Translations under genes and position numbers: made by a program
The notes under the pieces: generated by a model
Seen by the model: the letters and a program-made list of their open reading frames with translations, nothing else
Databases searched by the model: none
What the model was told of the DNA's origin: nothing
Origin: Neptunicella sp048268085
GTDB lineage: Bacteria > Pseudomonadota > Gammaproteobacteria > Enterobacterales > Alteromonadaceae
Assembly: GCF_048268085.1 (NCBI RefSeq)
Contig: NZ_JBLWWF010000022.1
Location: 5,726-69,725, forward strand
Reading direction: 5' to 3'
DNA: 64,000 nucleotides
In this document: in pieces, positions 54,562 through 63,158 of the stretch
Layout: the number at the start of each line of letters is the position of its first letter
Position numbering within the stretch: the first letter of the stretch is position 1

Positions 54562-55422
54562 ATGGCATCAGCAAAAATCTGGGAAAACATATTGGAATTA
54601 GGCCCGGATTGTCATGAACGATTTCTGGTGCAAGACAATGTGTCTTTACTCGCCTCGTTAGAAATTGGCTTTGCCGGTATTTCCACTTTGCGGGGTCGTT
54701 ATCAAGTGGGAAGACGTGTACCGGATTACCACACCTTGTTATTTACCATTGAAGGACAAGGAAAGTTACACTGCCCCGCCGGACAACAGAAAATAGAACC
54801 CAATACCCTTACTTTGCTTCCTGTAGGACAACCCTTTCTATTTGAGCTGGACGCCGATGTGTGGAAAACCGCCTGGTTTTGTTTGGATGACGGACAACTT
54901 TGGGAGCATTTACGGCATAGAAAAGCGTCCGTGTTATATTGTGAAAGTGCCCAGGCGATTTACCACTTATTGTGTCATCTGTATTACGAAAACCGTGCCG
55001 AAATGCAGTCCGGTTCTATTACCCAGATCCAACAGTATTTGCATTTGAATATTGGTAAAAACACCTTGATACAGCATGAATCTCCAGCCCAAACGCGACG
55101 GCTGGAAAACTTGTTTCAACATATTCAGCAGCAGTTGCACTTTCCTTGGACAGTTGAAGAAATGGCCGCCCAGATCCATTACTCGGCGCCCCATTTACAT
55201 CGACTATGCCAAAAAACCTACCAACAAAGCCCGTTACAGCACCTAATCCATTTGCGCATGGAACGAGCCAGGCATCTACTCACAGAAACTAACTGGTCAC
55301 TAGCACAAATAGCCAATTCCGTCGGCTATCAGGACGTATTCAATTTTTCAAACCGATTCAAAAAATCGGTGGGTGTCGCGCCAAGTCGTTACCGTAATCA
55401 ACAAAGCAGTAAGTTATCCTGA
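54562..55422 (+). CDS. AraC family transcriptional regulator
   Basis: A protein of about 286 residues with an N-terminal AraC-type sensing cupin (about 20-140, including GKLHCPAGQQKIEPNTLTLLPVGQPF) and two C-terminal helix-turn-helix motifs (about 185-285; WSLAQIANSVGYQDVFNFSNRFKKSVGVAPSRYR pattern at the end). GGAG seven bases upstream supports the ATG at 54562 over the earlier in-frame start at 54532. The effector is not evident; the divergent SemiSWEET gene may be a target. Confidence 0.9.
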   Translation: MASAKIWENILELGPDCHERFLVQDNVSLLASLEIGFAGISTLRGRYQVGRRVPDYHTLLFTIEGQGKLHCPAGQQKIEPNTLTLLPVGQPFLFELDADVWKTAWFCLDDGQLWEHLRHRKASVLYCESAQAIYHLLCHLYYENRAEMQSGSITQIQQYLHLNIGKNTLIQHESPAQTRRLENLFQHIQQQLHFPWTVEEMAAQIHYSAPHLHRLCQKTYQQSPLQHLIHLRMERARHLLTETNWSLAQIANSVGYQDVFNFSNRFKKSVGVAPSRYRNQQSSKLS

Positions 55423-55531
55423 AATAGATCTAAACAGCGTTGTGGCTCTGCGGTTAAACTCGGCTAAACAGCTGTTTTATGGCGTTTTTTTGTACTAAGC
55501 TGTTTTTTTAATCGGTTTAAGCGCACTCCCT

Positions 55532-56314
55532 ATGTTATTACGTTCCGTTATTAAGCAAGTGCAACAACAAAACTGGATCGCTATCCTGATTGACTTTTTG
55601 ATTGTGGTTGTAGGAGTTTTTGTTGGTCTGCAAGTCACCAACTGGAATGAAGCCCGCATTGAAGAACAGCAATCTGAGGTATTTAGTCAACGTTTAACCC
55701 ATGATCTACTTGAAGAAGCCTGGAATTATCAGTTTTTAATTGAATACTACGGTGATGTGCTGGATAACGCGAATCGGGCGGTAGCGGTTCTCGAAGGCCG
55801 AGTTGAAATGAGCGATGAAACCCTGTTAATTGCCGCTTATCGAGCCACTCAATACAGTTTGGATACCCGTATGCGCTCTACCTACGATGAACTTACCGCT
55901 ACCGGCAAACTGGATTTAATCAAAAGTCCCTTGCTGCGCGATACTGCCATGCGTATTTATAACTTCTCACTATTTGAAACCATCCGCAGTGCAGGTGAAA
56001 ACTCGGCATATCGCCAAACATTCAGAATGTTGATACCAATACAATTGCAAGAAAGATTACTCAAACAATGCGGTGACCACTTTGTTGAGATACTCGACTA
56101 TCAGCATATAGTTGATTCGCTGGATTATGATTGCCAACTACATCTGCCTACAGATCAAATATCAACAGCGGCAGATCTACTAAGGTCTAATAAACAGATT
56201 GTCGGCGCCTTGCGTTTGCGCTATTCACAATTGCAATCTAACGTAGCCAGTTTGACTATCTATTACCCCGAGATACGTGAAGGATTACGTAAAATCGTCG
56301 ACCAGCAAGATTGA
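55532..56314 (+). CDS. DUF6090-like membrane-anchored protein
   Basis: The 260-residue protein has one N-terminal membrane segment (IAILIDFLIVVVGVFVGLQV, residues 17-36) followed by NWNEAR and a long helical domain. The VGVFVGLQVTNWNEARIEEQ start is typical of the DUF6090-type proteins of unknown function found in Bacteroidota and Gammaproteobacteria. It is a single gene between the AraC regulator and prmA. A role cannot be inferred. Confidence 0.7.
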   Translation: MLLRSVIKQVQQQNWIAILIDFLIVVVGVFVGLQVTNWNEARIEEQQSEVFSQRLTHDLLEEAWNYQFLIEYYGDVLDNANRAVAVLEGRVEMSDETLLIAAYRATQYSLDTRMRSTYDELTATGKLDLIKSPLLRDTAMRIYNFSLFETIRSAGENSAYRQTFRMLIPIQLQERLLKQCGDHFVEILDYQHIVDSLDYDCQLHLPTDQISTAADLLRSNKQIVGALRLRYSQLQSNVASLTIYYPEIREGLRKIVDQQD

Positions 56315-56416
56315 CCCGCCCAACGGATAATTTTGTCTCGCTATTTTTCACCCAATTTAATCCAAAACAGCTAGAATAGCGGTTTCATTCAACACCTGAT
56401 TTTTACAAGGACCCCT

Positions 56417-57295
56417 ATGCCCTGGTTACAACTTAAAATAATGTCCAATCCCGAACAGGCAGAATCAGTAGGCGATATGCTAACGGGTAATGGGGCCATG
56501 GCCGTCACGTTTTTAGACGCCAAAGATAGCCCGCAATATGAACCGAAGCCCGGTGAAATCATGTTGTGGCCAGAAACCTGGGTAATGGGTCTATTTGAAG
56601 CCAAACAGGACATGCAGCGGGTAATCCGGAATTTGTCTCAGAGTAAAATTCTTGGCACTGATTTCGAATATAGCTTGAACCCACTGGAAGACAAGGACTG
56701 GGAAAGGGAATGGATGGAAAATTTTCACCCGATGCAATTTGGTGAAAAGTTATGGATTTGTCCCAGTTGGCGTGACGTGCCGGATCCTGATGCCGTTAAT
56801 GTTATGCTCGACCCGGGATTAGCGTTTGGCACTGGCACCCATGAAACCACCGCGTTATGTCTGCAATGGTTGGATAGTGTCGATTTAACTGACAAAACAG
56901 TAATCGATTTTGGCTGTGGCTCAGGCATTTTGGGTATTGCCGCACTCAAACTCGGAGCCAAACGAGTCATTGGTATCGATATAGATCCCCAGGCGTTATT
57001 AGCCAGTCAGGACAATGCTGATCGCAATGGTGTAGGCAATAAAATTGAATTGTACTTACCGGATGATGCCCCCAATATTCAAGGCGATATTGTGCTAGCC
57101 AATATTCTCGCTGCCACCTTAAAAGAGCTTAAAAGTATCATCAGCGCTACCTGCAAAACCTCTGGCTACTTGGTGATGTCGGGCATTCTGGATAATCAGG
57201 CGCAAGACATCCAGCAGTTGTATAGCAATGATTATGAAATGCAACCAATCGCCATCCAGGGTGAATGGGCAAGAGTGTCAGGATGTAAGCGCTAA
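56417..57295 (+). CDS. prmA: Ribosomal protein L11 methyltransferase
   Basis: The 292-residue SAM-dependent enzyme methylates L11 at several lysines and the N terminus. The N-terminal L11-binding domain (1-60) begins MPWLQLKI, and the Rossmann methyltransferase domain has DFGCGSGILGIAALKLGA and the NILAATL (NPPY-like) motif. It lies upstream of dusB-fis, as in E. coli, but a 233-bp gap suggests that dusB-fis has its own promoter. Confidence 0.96.
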   Translation: MPWLQLKIMSNPEQAESVGDMLTGNGAMAVTFLDAKDSPQYEPKPGEIMLWPETWVMGLFEAKQDMQRVIRNLSQSKILGTDFEYSLNPLEDKDWEREWMENFHPMQFGEKLWICPSWRDVPDPDAVNVMLDPGLAFGTGTHETTALCLQWLDSVDLTDKTVIDFGCGSGILGIAALKLGAKRVIGIDIDPQALLASQDNADRNGVGNKIELYLPDDAPNIQGDIVLANILAATLKELKSIISATCKTSGYLVMSGILDNQAQDIQQLYSNDYEMQPIAIQGEWARVSGCKR

Positions 57296-57478
57296 CTTAA
57301 TAAATTACCGCAGTATATTAATATTTTGTTAATCAAATATTCGGCTGGGAACCTTTTTAAATATAGGCTGCCTTAAAATGCGGCTAAATATTTGTACACA
57401 GAGCACTAATTTTAAAATGGTTTTATTTTGTCAATAGCAAAAAGGCAAAAAAACATGGTAATTGTTTAAAAACTAGCC

Positions 57479-57515
57479 TTTTCAACACTCAAAAAAAACC
57501 GTAAACTTGCCCCCC
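57479..57515 (+). promoter_or_regulatory. Putative dusB-fis promoter with C-rich discriminator
   Basis: TTTTCA (57479-57484) and TAAACT (57502-57507) are separated by 17 bp. TGCCCCCC follows the -10 box. A GC-rich discriminator is the sequence element that makes promoters subject to stringent (ppGpp) control and growth-rate control, as known for E. coli fis. The start would fall near 57514, giving a leader of only 15-25 bases before dusB. The -35 box is a weak match. Confidence 0.5.
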
Positions 57516-57528
57516 TTTTTGACAGGCT

Positions 57529-58521
57529 GTGCGTTTTTTGAGCTATCCGGCATTACAAATTGGCCCCTATAAGCTGTCCAATAATATTCTGCTGGCACCC
57601 ATGGCAGGTATTACCGACAGGCCTTTTCGACAATTGTGTTCGAGATTGGGCGCTGGATTAGTGGTATCAGAAATGTTGTCTTCTAATCCCAAGGTTTGGA
57701 ATTCGGCTAAATCTCGGCAACGGATGAATCACGACGGTGAGTCAGGTATTCGTTCAGTGCAAATAGCCGGTGCCGACCCGGAATTAATGGCCGACGCAGC
57801 CAAGCATAACGTCAAAAATGGTGCCCAGATTGTGGATATCAATATGGGCTGTCCGGCAAAGAAAGTGAATAAGAAATTAGCGGGTTCTGCGCTATTGCAA
57901 TATCCGGCCTTGGTTGAAGAAATCATTCAATCAGTCGTCGCCGCAGTAGACGTCCCGGTCACGTTAAAAATTCGTACCGGCTGGGATACAGAAAATCGCA
58001 ATGGTGTTGAAATTGCCCAAATCGCCCAACGTAATGGCATTCAGTCTTTAGCGGTGCATGGTCGCACTAAGGCCTGTATGTATCGAGGCGAGGCAGAGTA
58101 CTGCACGATCAAGGCGATAAAACAGTCGGTTGATATTCCGGTGGTTGCCAACGGTGATATTAATACGGCTGAAAAAGCCAAACAGGTACTGGAATATACC
58201 GGTGCCGATGCAGTAATGATTGGTCGCGGAGCACAGGGTCGCCCCTGGATATTTCGCGAAATTAATCATTATCTGCAAACAGGTGAATTTTTACCTGCCC
58301 CAGACAAGGACGAAGTGAGGGATATTTTGCTGGAGCATATTCAAAATGTGCATCAGTTTTATGGCACTCATCTGGGACCCAGAATAGCTCGCAAGCATGT
58401 GGGCTGGTATTTGGCCGATCAGGAAGATAATCGCCAATATCAAAGGTTCTTTAATGGACTGGAAGAAGCTGAAGCGCAGATTGAAGCGTTACAGCAGTTT
58501 TTTGAAAAGTTAGCCAATTAA
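57529..58521 (+). CDS. dusB: tRNA-dihydrouridine synthase B
   Basis: The 330-residue flavoenzyme reduces uridine in the D-loop of tRNA. The FMN-barrel motifs NNILLAPMAGITDRPFRQL, DINMGCPAKKV (catalytic cysteine) and VHGRT are visible, with the helical C-terminal domain from about residue 245. There is no ATG at the N terminus: the GTG at 57529 or TTG at 57538 must be used, both with a weak ribosome binding site. It is followed 52 bp later by fis, an order conserved across gammaproteobacteria. Confidence 0.95.
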   Translation: MRFLSYPALQIGPYKLSNNILLAPMAGITDRPFRQLCSRLGAGLVVSEMLSSNPKVWNSAKSRQRMNHDGESGIRSVQIAGADPELMADAAKHNVKNGAQIVDINMGCPAKKVNKKLAGSALLQYPALVEEIIQSVVAAVDVPVTLKIRTGWDTENRNGVEIAQIAQRNGIQSLAVHGRTKACMYRGEAEYCTIKAIKQSVDIPVVANGDINTAEKAKQVLEYTGADAVMIGRGAQGRPWIFREINHYLQTGEFLPAPDKDEVRDILLEHIQNVHQFYGTHLGPRIARKHVGWYLADQEDNRQYQRFFNGLEEAEAQIEALQQFFEKLAN

Positions 58522-58573
58522 CTTAGCGTGGATTGGCTTTTGATGTACTTACTAACCAAAGAGCAAGATCGAT

Positions 58574-58867
58574 ATGTTTGAACAAACTACAAGTTCACCT
58601 TTTACTACTATTATCACTACTCCGTCTCAAACTCAGGCACAAAAGCCGTTACGTGAGTCTGTCAAACAAGCCGTTAATAAATATTTAAAGCAATTAGACA
58701 ATAACAACATCGAAAACTTATATGAGTTGGTATTGGCTGAAATTGAAGCGCCATTATTGGAAGAAGTCATGACCCACACTCGTGGCAATCAGACTCGCGC
58801 TTCGATCATGATGGGTATCAACCGCGGAACCTTGCGTAAGAAATTAAAACAATACGGAATGAGCTAA
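58574..58867 (+). CDS. fis: DNA-binding protein Fis
   Basis: The 97-residue nucleoid protein bends DNA and activates rRNA promoters. The C-terminal helix-turn-helix GNQTRASIMMGINRGTLRKK (residues about 73-92) is almost identical to the family consensus, and the N-terminal beta-hairpin region is present. It should be co-transcribed with dusB. A terminator follows at 58890. Confidence 0.97.
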   Translation: MFEQTTSSPFTTIITTPSQTQAQKPLRESVKQAVNKYLKQLDNNNIENLYELVLAEIEAPLLEEVMTHTRGNQTRASIMMGINRGTLRKKLKQYGMS

Positions 58868-58889
58868 GCTTATTTGTATAAAACATTTT

Positions 58890-58913
58890 AAAGAGCACCT
58901 GATGGTGCTCTTT
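58890..58913 (+). terminator. Terminator after fis
   Basis: A perfect ten-base stem AAAGAGCACC/GGTGCTCTTT with a TGAT loop ends in TTT-ACTTTTG. It lies 22 bp after the fis stop and separates it from purH. Confidence 0.88.
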
Positions 58914-58949
58914 ACTTTTGTGGGCAGCTAACTGTCCTGATTAACTGTT

Positions 58950-58955
58950 TATAAT
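58950..58955 (+). promoter_or_regulatory. -10 box of the purH promoter
   Basis: A perfect TATAAT lies 25 bp ahead of the purH start codon and 37 bp after the fis terminator. No convincing -35 hexamer was found at 16-18 bp. No PurR-type box was recognised. Confidence 0.5.
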
Positions 58956-58979
58956 ATTCCCGATAAGGATTTGCACAAC

Positions 58980-60578
58980 ATGGCAAACGCAACACCTGTT
59001 CGTCGCGCACTGTTAAGTGTTTCTGATAAGACTGGCATCGTCGAATTCGCCCAAGCTTTAGCCGCGATGGACGTAGAACTGTTATCCACGGGTGGTACCG
59101 CAAAACTACTCGCTGACAATGGCATTAACGTAACTGAAGTGTCTGACTACACCGGTCACCCTGAAATTATGGATGGTCGAGTCAAAACATTACATCCTAA
59201 AATTCATGGTGGCATTTTGGCTCGTCGTGATCAGGATGAGCAAGTCATGGCCGATAACCAGATTAATCCTATCGATATGGTAGTCGTCAATCTTTATCCT
59301 TTTGCCGCCACTGTCGCCAATGATGACTGCACATTAGAAGACGCCATTGAAAATATCGATATTGGTGGCCCGACAATGGTGCGTGCGGCAGCTAAAAACC
59401 ATAAAGATGTGACCATTATTGTTAATGCCAAAGACTATGGTCGTGTATTGGAAGAAATGAATAACAACAATGGTGTCGTCGCTGATGCCACTCGTTTTGA
59501 TTTAGCCATTGCTGCTTTTGAACACACCGCTCAGTATGACGGAATGATCGCCAACTATTTCGGTGCCATGATCGATTCAGTTGACTGCGAAGACGATTGC
59601 GGACATGAACACAGCCAATTCCCACGTACTTACAATATGCAGTTCAGCAAAAAGCAGGATTTACGCTATGGTGAAAACAGCCATCAGTCCGCTGCTTTTT
59701 ACGTTGAAAATGCGATTCAGGAAGCCTCTGTGGCGACGGCTGAACAGTTACAGGGTAAAGAATTATCCTATAACAATATCGCTGATACCGATGCGGCACT
59801 GGAATGTGTGAAAGAGTTTGCCGAACCGGCCTGTGTCATCGTTAAGCACGCTAATCCCTGTGGTGTGGCGTTGGGCGATGATATTCTTAGCGCCTATAAC
59901 CGGGCTTATCAAACCGATCCTACATCCGCTTTTGGCGGCATTATCGCCTTTAACCGTGAATTGGATGCAGCGACCGCACAAGCGATAATTGATCGCCAAT
60001 TCGTTGAGGTTATTATTGCCCCATCAATTGCAAGTGATGCAGCTGAGGTGTTATCTGCCAAACAAAATGTTCGGGTTCTGGCCTGTGGCGACTGGCAAGG
60101 GCAATTAACTGACGAATTCGATATTAAACGGGTTAACGGCGGACTGTTAGTTCAAGAACGTGACTTTGGCATGGTTGAATTGGATGACCTTAAAGTCGTC
60201 ACTAAGGTACAGCCTACCGAACAGCAGTTGAAAGACTTACTATTCACTTGGAAAGTGGCTAAATACGTCAAGTCTAACGCTATTGTTTATTGCAAAGACA
60301 GCATGACTATCGGTGTCGGAGCAGGTCAAATGAGCCGTGTTTATTCAGCCAAAATTGCCGGCATAAAAGCGGCCGATGAAAACCTTGAAGTCGCCGGTTC
60401 GGTGATGGCATCTGATGCCTTCTTTCCGTTCCGTGATGGTATCGATGCCGCAGCAGCAGCCGGGATTTCGGCAGTTATTCAGCCTGGTGGTTCAATGCGT
60501 GATCAGGAAGTCATTGATGCAGCGGATGAGCATGGTATCGCGATGGTGTTTACCGGTATGCGTCATTTCCGCCACTAA
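58980..60578 (+). CDS. purH: Bifunctional AICAR formyltransferase/IMP cyclohydrolase
   Basis: The 532-residue enzyme catalyses the last two steps of purine synthesis. The N-terminal MGS-like cyclohydrolase domain has ALLSVSDKTGIVEFAQAL and MDGRVKTLHPKIHGG, and the transformylase domain has KQDLRYGENSHQSAAFY and VKHANPCGVA with the catalytic histidine. The ATG at 58980 follows an AAGGAT ribosome binding site; a TTG three codons earlier is less likely. purD follows after 166 bp. Confidence 0.97.
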   Translation: MANATPVRRALLSVSDKTGIVEFAQALAAMDVELLSTGGTAKLLADNGINVTEVSDYTGHPEIMDGRVKTLHPKIHGGILARRDQDEQVMADNQINPIDMVVVNLYPFAATVANDDCTLEDAIENIDIGGPTMVRAAAKNHKDVTIIVNAKDYGRVLEEMNNNNGVVADATRFDLAIAAFEHTAQYDGMIANYFGAMIDSVDCEDDCGHEHSQFPRTYNMQFSKKQDLRYGENSHQSAAFYVENAIQEASVATAEQLQGKELSYNNIADTDAALECVKEFAEPACVIVKHANPCGVALGDDILSAYNRAYQTDPTSAFGGIIAFNRELDAATAQAIIDRQFVEVIIAPSIASDAAEVLSAKQNVRVLACGDWQGQLTDEFDIKRVNGGLLVQERDFGMVELDDLKVVTKVQPTEQQLKDLLFTWKVAKYVKSNAIVYCKDSMTIGVGAGQMSRVYSAKIAGIKAADENLEVAGSVMASDAFFPFRDGIDAAAAAGISAVIQPGGSMRDQEVIDAADEHGIAMVFTGMRHFRH

Positions 60579-60592
60579 TTTTTAATTTCAGA

Positions 60593-60643
60593 TCGAGTTG
60601 GCAGGGCTTATTGATACTTATCAATTCCGCGCTGCCGCCTCGA
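60593..60643 (+). repeat. Long nested hairpin between purH and purD
   Basis: Three nested inverted segments share one centre: TCGAG/CTCGA, then GGCAG/CTGCC, then ATTGAT/ATCAAT around a four-base loop, with small internal loops between. No T tract follows. It may be an RNA element that shapes the purH-purD transcript (for example, decay or attenuation) or a structured end to purH. Confidence 0.5.
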
Positions 60644-60694
60644 CCTTGCAGCACAATTCACATTGTTGAATTAAATAAACGTTTTTTAGATTTC

Positions 60695-60719
60695 TGTAGG
60701 TCGGGCGTTAGTCCGTCAA
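60695..60719. repeat. REP-like hairpin upstream of purD
   Basis: TGTAGGTCGGGCGTTAGTCC and the following GTCAA resemble the TGTAGGTCGGGCTTTAGCCCGACA-type repeated extragenic elements found in many gammaproteobacteria, with several mismatches in the second arm. It lies 26 bp ahead of the purD start. Confidence 0.35.
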
Positions 60720-60744
60720 TATTAAAAATATAAAGGTTAGCAAA

Positions 60745-62031
60745 ATGAACATTCTAATCATCGGCGCGGGTGGTCGTGAACATGCGTTAGGCTGGAAAGC
60801 CGCTCAATCTCCGTTAGTGGAGCAGGTTTTTATCGCACCGGGTAATGCCGGTACGGAATTAGAGCCTAAATTGCAAAATGTCGATCTCCAGGTAGAAGAT
60901 ATTGCCGGTTTAGTCGCCTTTGCCCAGCAACAACAGATCGGCTTAACAATAGTTGGCCCTGAAGTACCGCTGGTTTTAGGTGTCGTCGATGCTTTTCAGG
61001 CAGCGAACTTAAAGATTTTTGGTCCAACCCAAAGTGCCGCACAACTGGAAGGCTCTAAAGCATTTACTAAAGATTTTCTGGCCCGTCATAAGATCCCCAC
61101 GGCTGAATATCAAAACTTCGTCGAAATCGATCCAGCCATTGCCTATGTGCGTGAAAAAGGCGCTCCAATAGTCATTAAGGCTGATGGTTTAGCCGCCGGT
61201 AAAGGCGTGATTGTAGCCATGACCCTAAGTGAAGCCGAAGAGGCCATTCGCGATATGTTAGCCGGCAATGCGTTTGGTGAAGCCGGTAGCCGTGTCGTCA
61301 TTGAAGAATTCCTGGACGGTGAGGAAGCCAGCTTTATTGTCATGGTGGATGGTAAAAATGTACTGCCATTTGCCACTAGTCAAGACCATAAACGAGTGGG
61401 TAATGGCGATACCGGACCTAACACCGGCGGCATGGGCGCTTACTCCCCAGCCCCTGTTGTGACAGATGAAATCCATCAGCGCGCCTTACAAGAGGTTATT
61501 TATCCTACCGTAGAAGGCATGGCTGCAGAAGGTCACCCTTACACAGGTTTTCTATATGCAGGCTTAATGATCATGGCTGATGGCACCCCGAAGGTAATTG
61601 AATACAATTGCCGATTTGGTGATCCTGAAACCCAGCCTATTATGTTGCGTTTGCAATCCGACCTGGTGGAACTCTGTTTAGCGGCCATCGACGAAAAACT
61701 CGATCAAACTGAAATTGCCTTTGACCCGCGTGCGGCAGTCGGAGTGGTATTAGCAGCAGGTGGCTATCCTGGAAGTTACAACAAAGGTGATGTCATAAGC
61801 GGCTTGGCAGTAGAAGAATCTGCCGATGCTAAAGTGTTCCATGCTGGAACCAAGTTACAAAATGGTCTGGTTGCGACCAATGGTGGAAGAGTGCTGTGTG
61901 CTACAGCATTAGGTAATACCGTGACCGAAGCCCAGCAAAATGCCTATCAACTAACTAAACAAATTAGCTGGGATGGCATGTTCTATCGGGATGATATTGC
62001 CTGGCGAGCCATGGCACGCGAACAAAAATAA
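60745..62031 (+). CDS. purD: Phosphoribosylamine-glycine ligase
   Basis: The 428-residue ATP-grasp enzyme is the second enzyme of purine synthesis (GAR synthetase). Motifs are MNILIIGAGGREHALGWK at the N terminus, IVIKADGLAAGKGV in the ATP-grasp domain, GPNTGGMGAYSPAP, and YNCRFGDPETQ. AAAGG lies nine bases before the ATG. It is downstream of purH, the usual purHD order. Confidence 0.97.
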   Translation: MNILIIGAGGREHALGWKAAQSPLVEQVFIAPGNAGTELEPKLQNVDLQVEDIAGLVAFAQQQQIGLTIVGPEVPLVLGVVDAFQAANLKIFGPTQSAAQLEGSKAFTKDFLARHKIPTAEYQNFVEIDPAIAYVREKGAPIVIKADGLAAGKGVIVAMTLSEAEEAIRDMLAGNAFGEAGSRVVIEEFLDGEEASFIVMVDGKNVLPFATSQDHKRVGNGDTGPNTGGMGAYSPAPVVTDEIHQRALQEVIYPTVEGMAAEGHPYTGFLYAGLMIMADGTPKVIEYNCRFGDPETQPIMLRLQSDLVELCLAAIDEKLDQTEIAFDPRAAVGVVLAAGGYPGSYNKGDVISGLAVEESADAKVFHAGTKLQNGLVATNGGRVLCATALGNTVTEAQQNAYQLTKQISWDGMFYRDDIAWRAMAREQK

Positions 62032-62173
62032 CCTCCCCTTCAGCTCATTTCCGTCTGCTATCTGTTGCGGGCGGAAATGACGCGATTAAATTTGATCCAA
62101 ATCAATTTCGCTTGAATCGTCCACTTGTTCCTCCCATAAAACCCGCCAAAATTGGATTTTTAGGAGAAACATT

Positions 62174-62296
62174 ATGTGGCAACTTATTACTAACGATCCC
62201 GTGGTCTGGGGTTCATTATTAGGTTTAACCATCGTGATTGGTTTGTGCGGTTATTACGTCTATCTGTTTATACACAATATTGCCAAATCATCTTAG
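62174..62296 (+). CDS. DUF3149-like small membrane protein (40 residues)
   Basis: This short frame has a good ribosome binding site, AGGAGA, seven bases before the ATG. The product starts MWQLITNDPVVWGSLLG and contains one membrane helix (residues about 13-37) with a short polar tail. The NDPVVW start followed by a single helix resembles DUF3149, a family of small inner-membrane peptides of unknown function. It is located between purD and a gene on the other strand. Confidence 0.7.
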   Translation: MWQLITNDPVVWGSLLGLTIVIGLCGYYVYLFIHNIAKSS

Positions 62297-62332
62297 GGTC
62301 TGCTTATCTTGCCTATTCAGCTCCGCTGGCAG

Positions 62333-62851
62333 CTATTTGGTACTGGCAAGTTCACCTTGAGATAGCACAATCCAACCGTCAATGTAGATATTATCCGGGC
62401 GTCGTGCCGCATAAATAGACCCGGAGTCTAATAGTTGCTGGATTTTGGAACGAGTCAGTTCAAGACGATCTGCACGGTAATAATTGCGCTGCATAGCGGA
62501 ATCGAATTGTGCATGTTGGCGTGGGGAAACCGGATTTGAATGGGCAATATTTCCCACTTTAAAGCGCACAGTATCATCATTAACAGCAATCACTTTCATG
62601 GGAATGTAGCGAAAGCGAAAATCAGAATGTTCATCGATTGCTAAATAATCCACGTAGAAAAAATCGTTCTTGCGGGGATGTTCGACAATGGTCTGGGTCA
62701 GATATTGATGTTGGGCGGAAATCAGATGAAACAGGGTGACAATAAAAAGAATGACAAAAATTTCAATATGTTCGAAAAGCCATTCAATAACAGAGCTAAA
62801 GCGATAAAAGCCACCTGCTCTAATAACACTGATTGCAGCCAAGTTATTCAT
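62333..62851 (-). CDS. Membrane protein of unknown function
   Basis: I do not recognise this 172-residue protein. It has an N-terminal basic stretch, one clear membrane helix (about residues 26-45, HIEIFVILFIVTLFHLI) and a soluble domain of about 120 residues, with FRFRYIPMKVIAVNDDTVRFKVGNIAH in the middle and IYIDGWIVLSQGE at the end. The alternating hydrophobic pattern suggests beta strands. The ATG at 62851 has AAGGA nearby. It is convergent with the DUF3149-like gene and divergent from prkB. Confidence 0.65.
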   Translation of the reverse strand: MNNLAAISVIRAGGFYRFSSVIEWLFEHIEIFVILFIVTLFHLISAQHQYLTQTIVEHPRKNDFFYVDYLAIDEHSDFRFRYIPMKVIAVNDDTVRFKVGNIAHSNPVSPRQHAQFDSAMQRNYYRADRLELTRSKIQQLLDSGSIYAARRPDNIYIDGWIVLSQGELASTK

Positions 62852-63158
62852 TCCAAGTCCTTGAGAATTAATTGAAAATAAAGTGTATAAAGTTTAACCA
62901 GCTAACACAAATAAACCTTTTCTCGCGCGTGAATCGAATTAACATTCATTGTCGTTAACCAGTCATATGCCGATGCCCATAGTCACCGCTTAGTGCAAGG
63001 CGACCGTTTTCAAGCGTCTTAACCGCTGGTATTTGACACTCGATGGCACAATGATCTAATTTTACTGCCCGGTTACCTAACCAACAGATCGCCAGTAGGA
63101 CACTTTTAATAAAATGGTGGTATGCTGGTGAACTTGCTCAACTTTATTATTGAAGCTT
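62852..63158. other. 307-bp gene-free stretch between the unknown membrane gene and prkB
   Basis: No ORF, repeat or RNA gene was recognised. A TTGACA hexamer occurs near 63035 and a TATGCT near 63120, but they are not at promoter spacing from each other. The stretch must hold the divergent promoters of the flanking genes. Confidence 0.4.

Noticed and set aside
58914..58979. PurR box or purine riboswitch upstream of purH
   Set aside because: No ACGCAAACGTTTGCGT-like palindrome and no purine-aptamer-like fold was seen in the short gap after the fis terminator.
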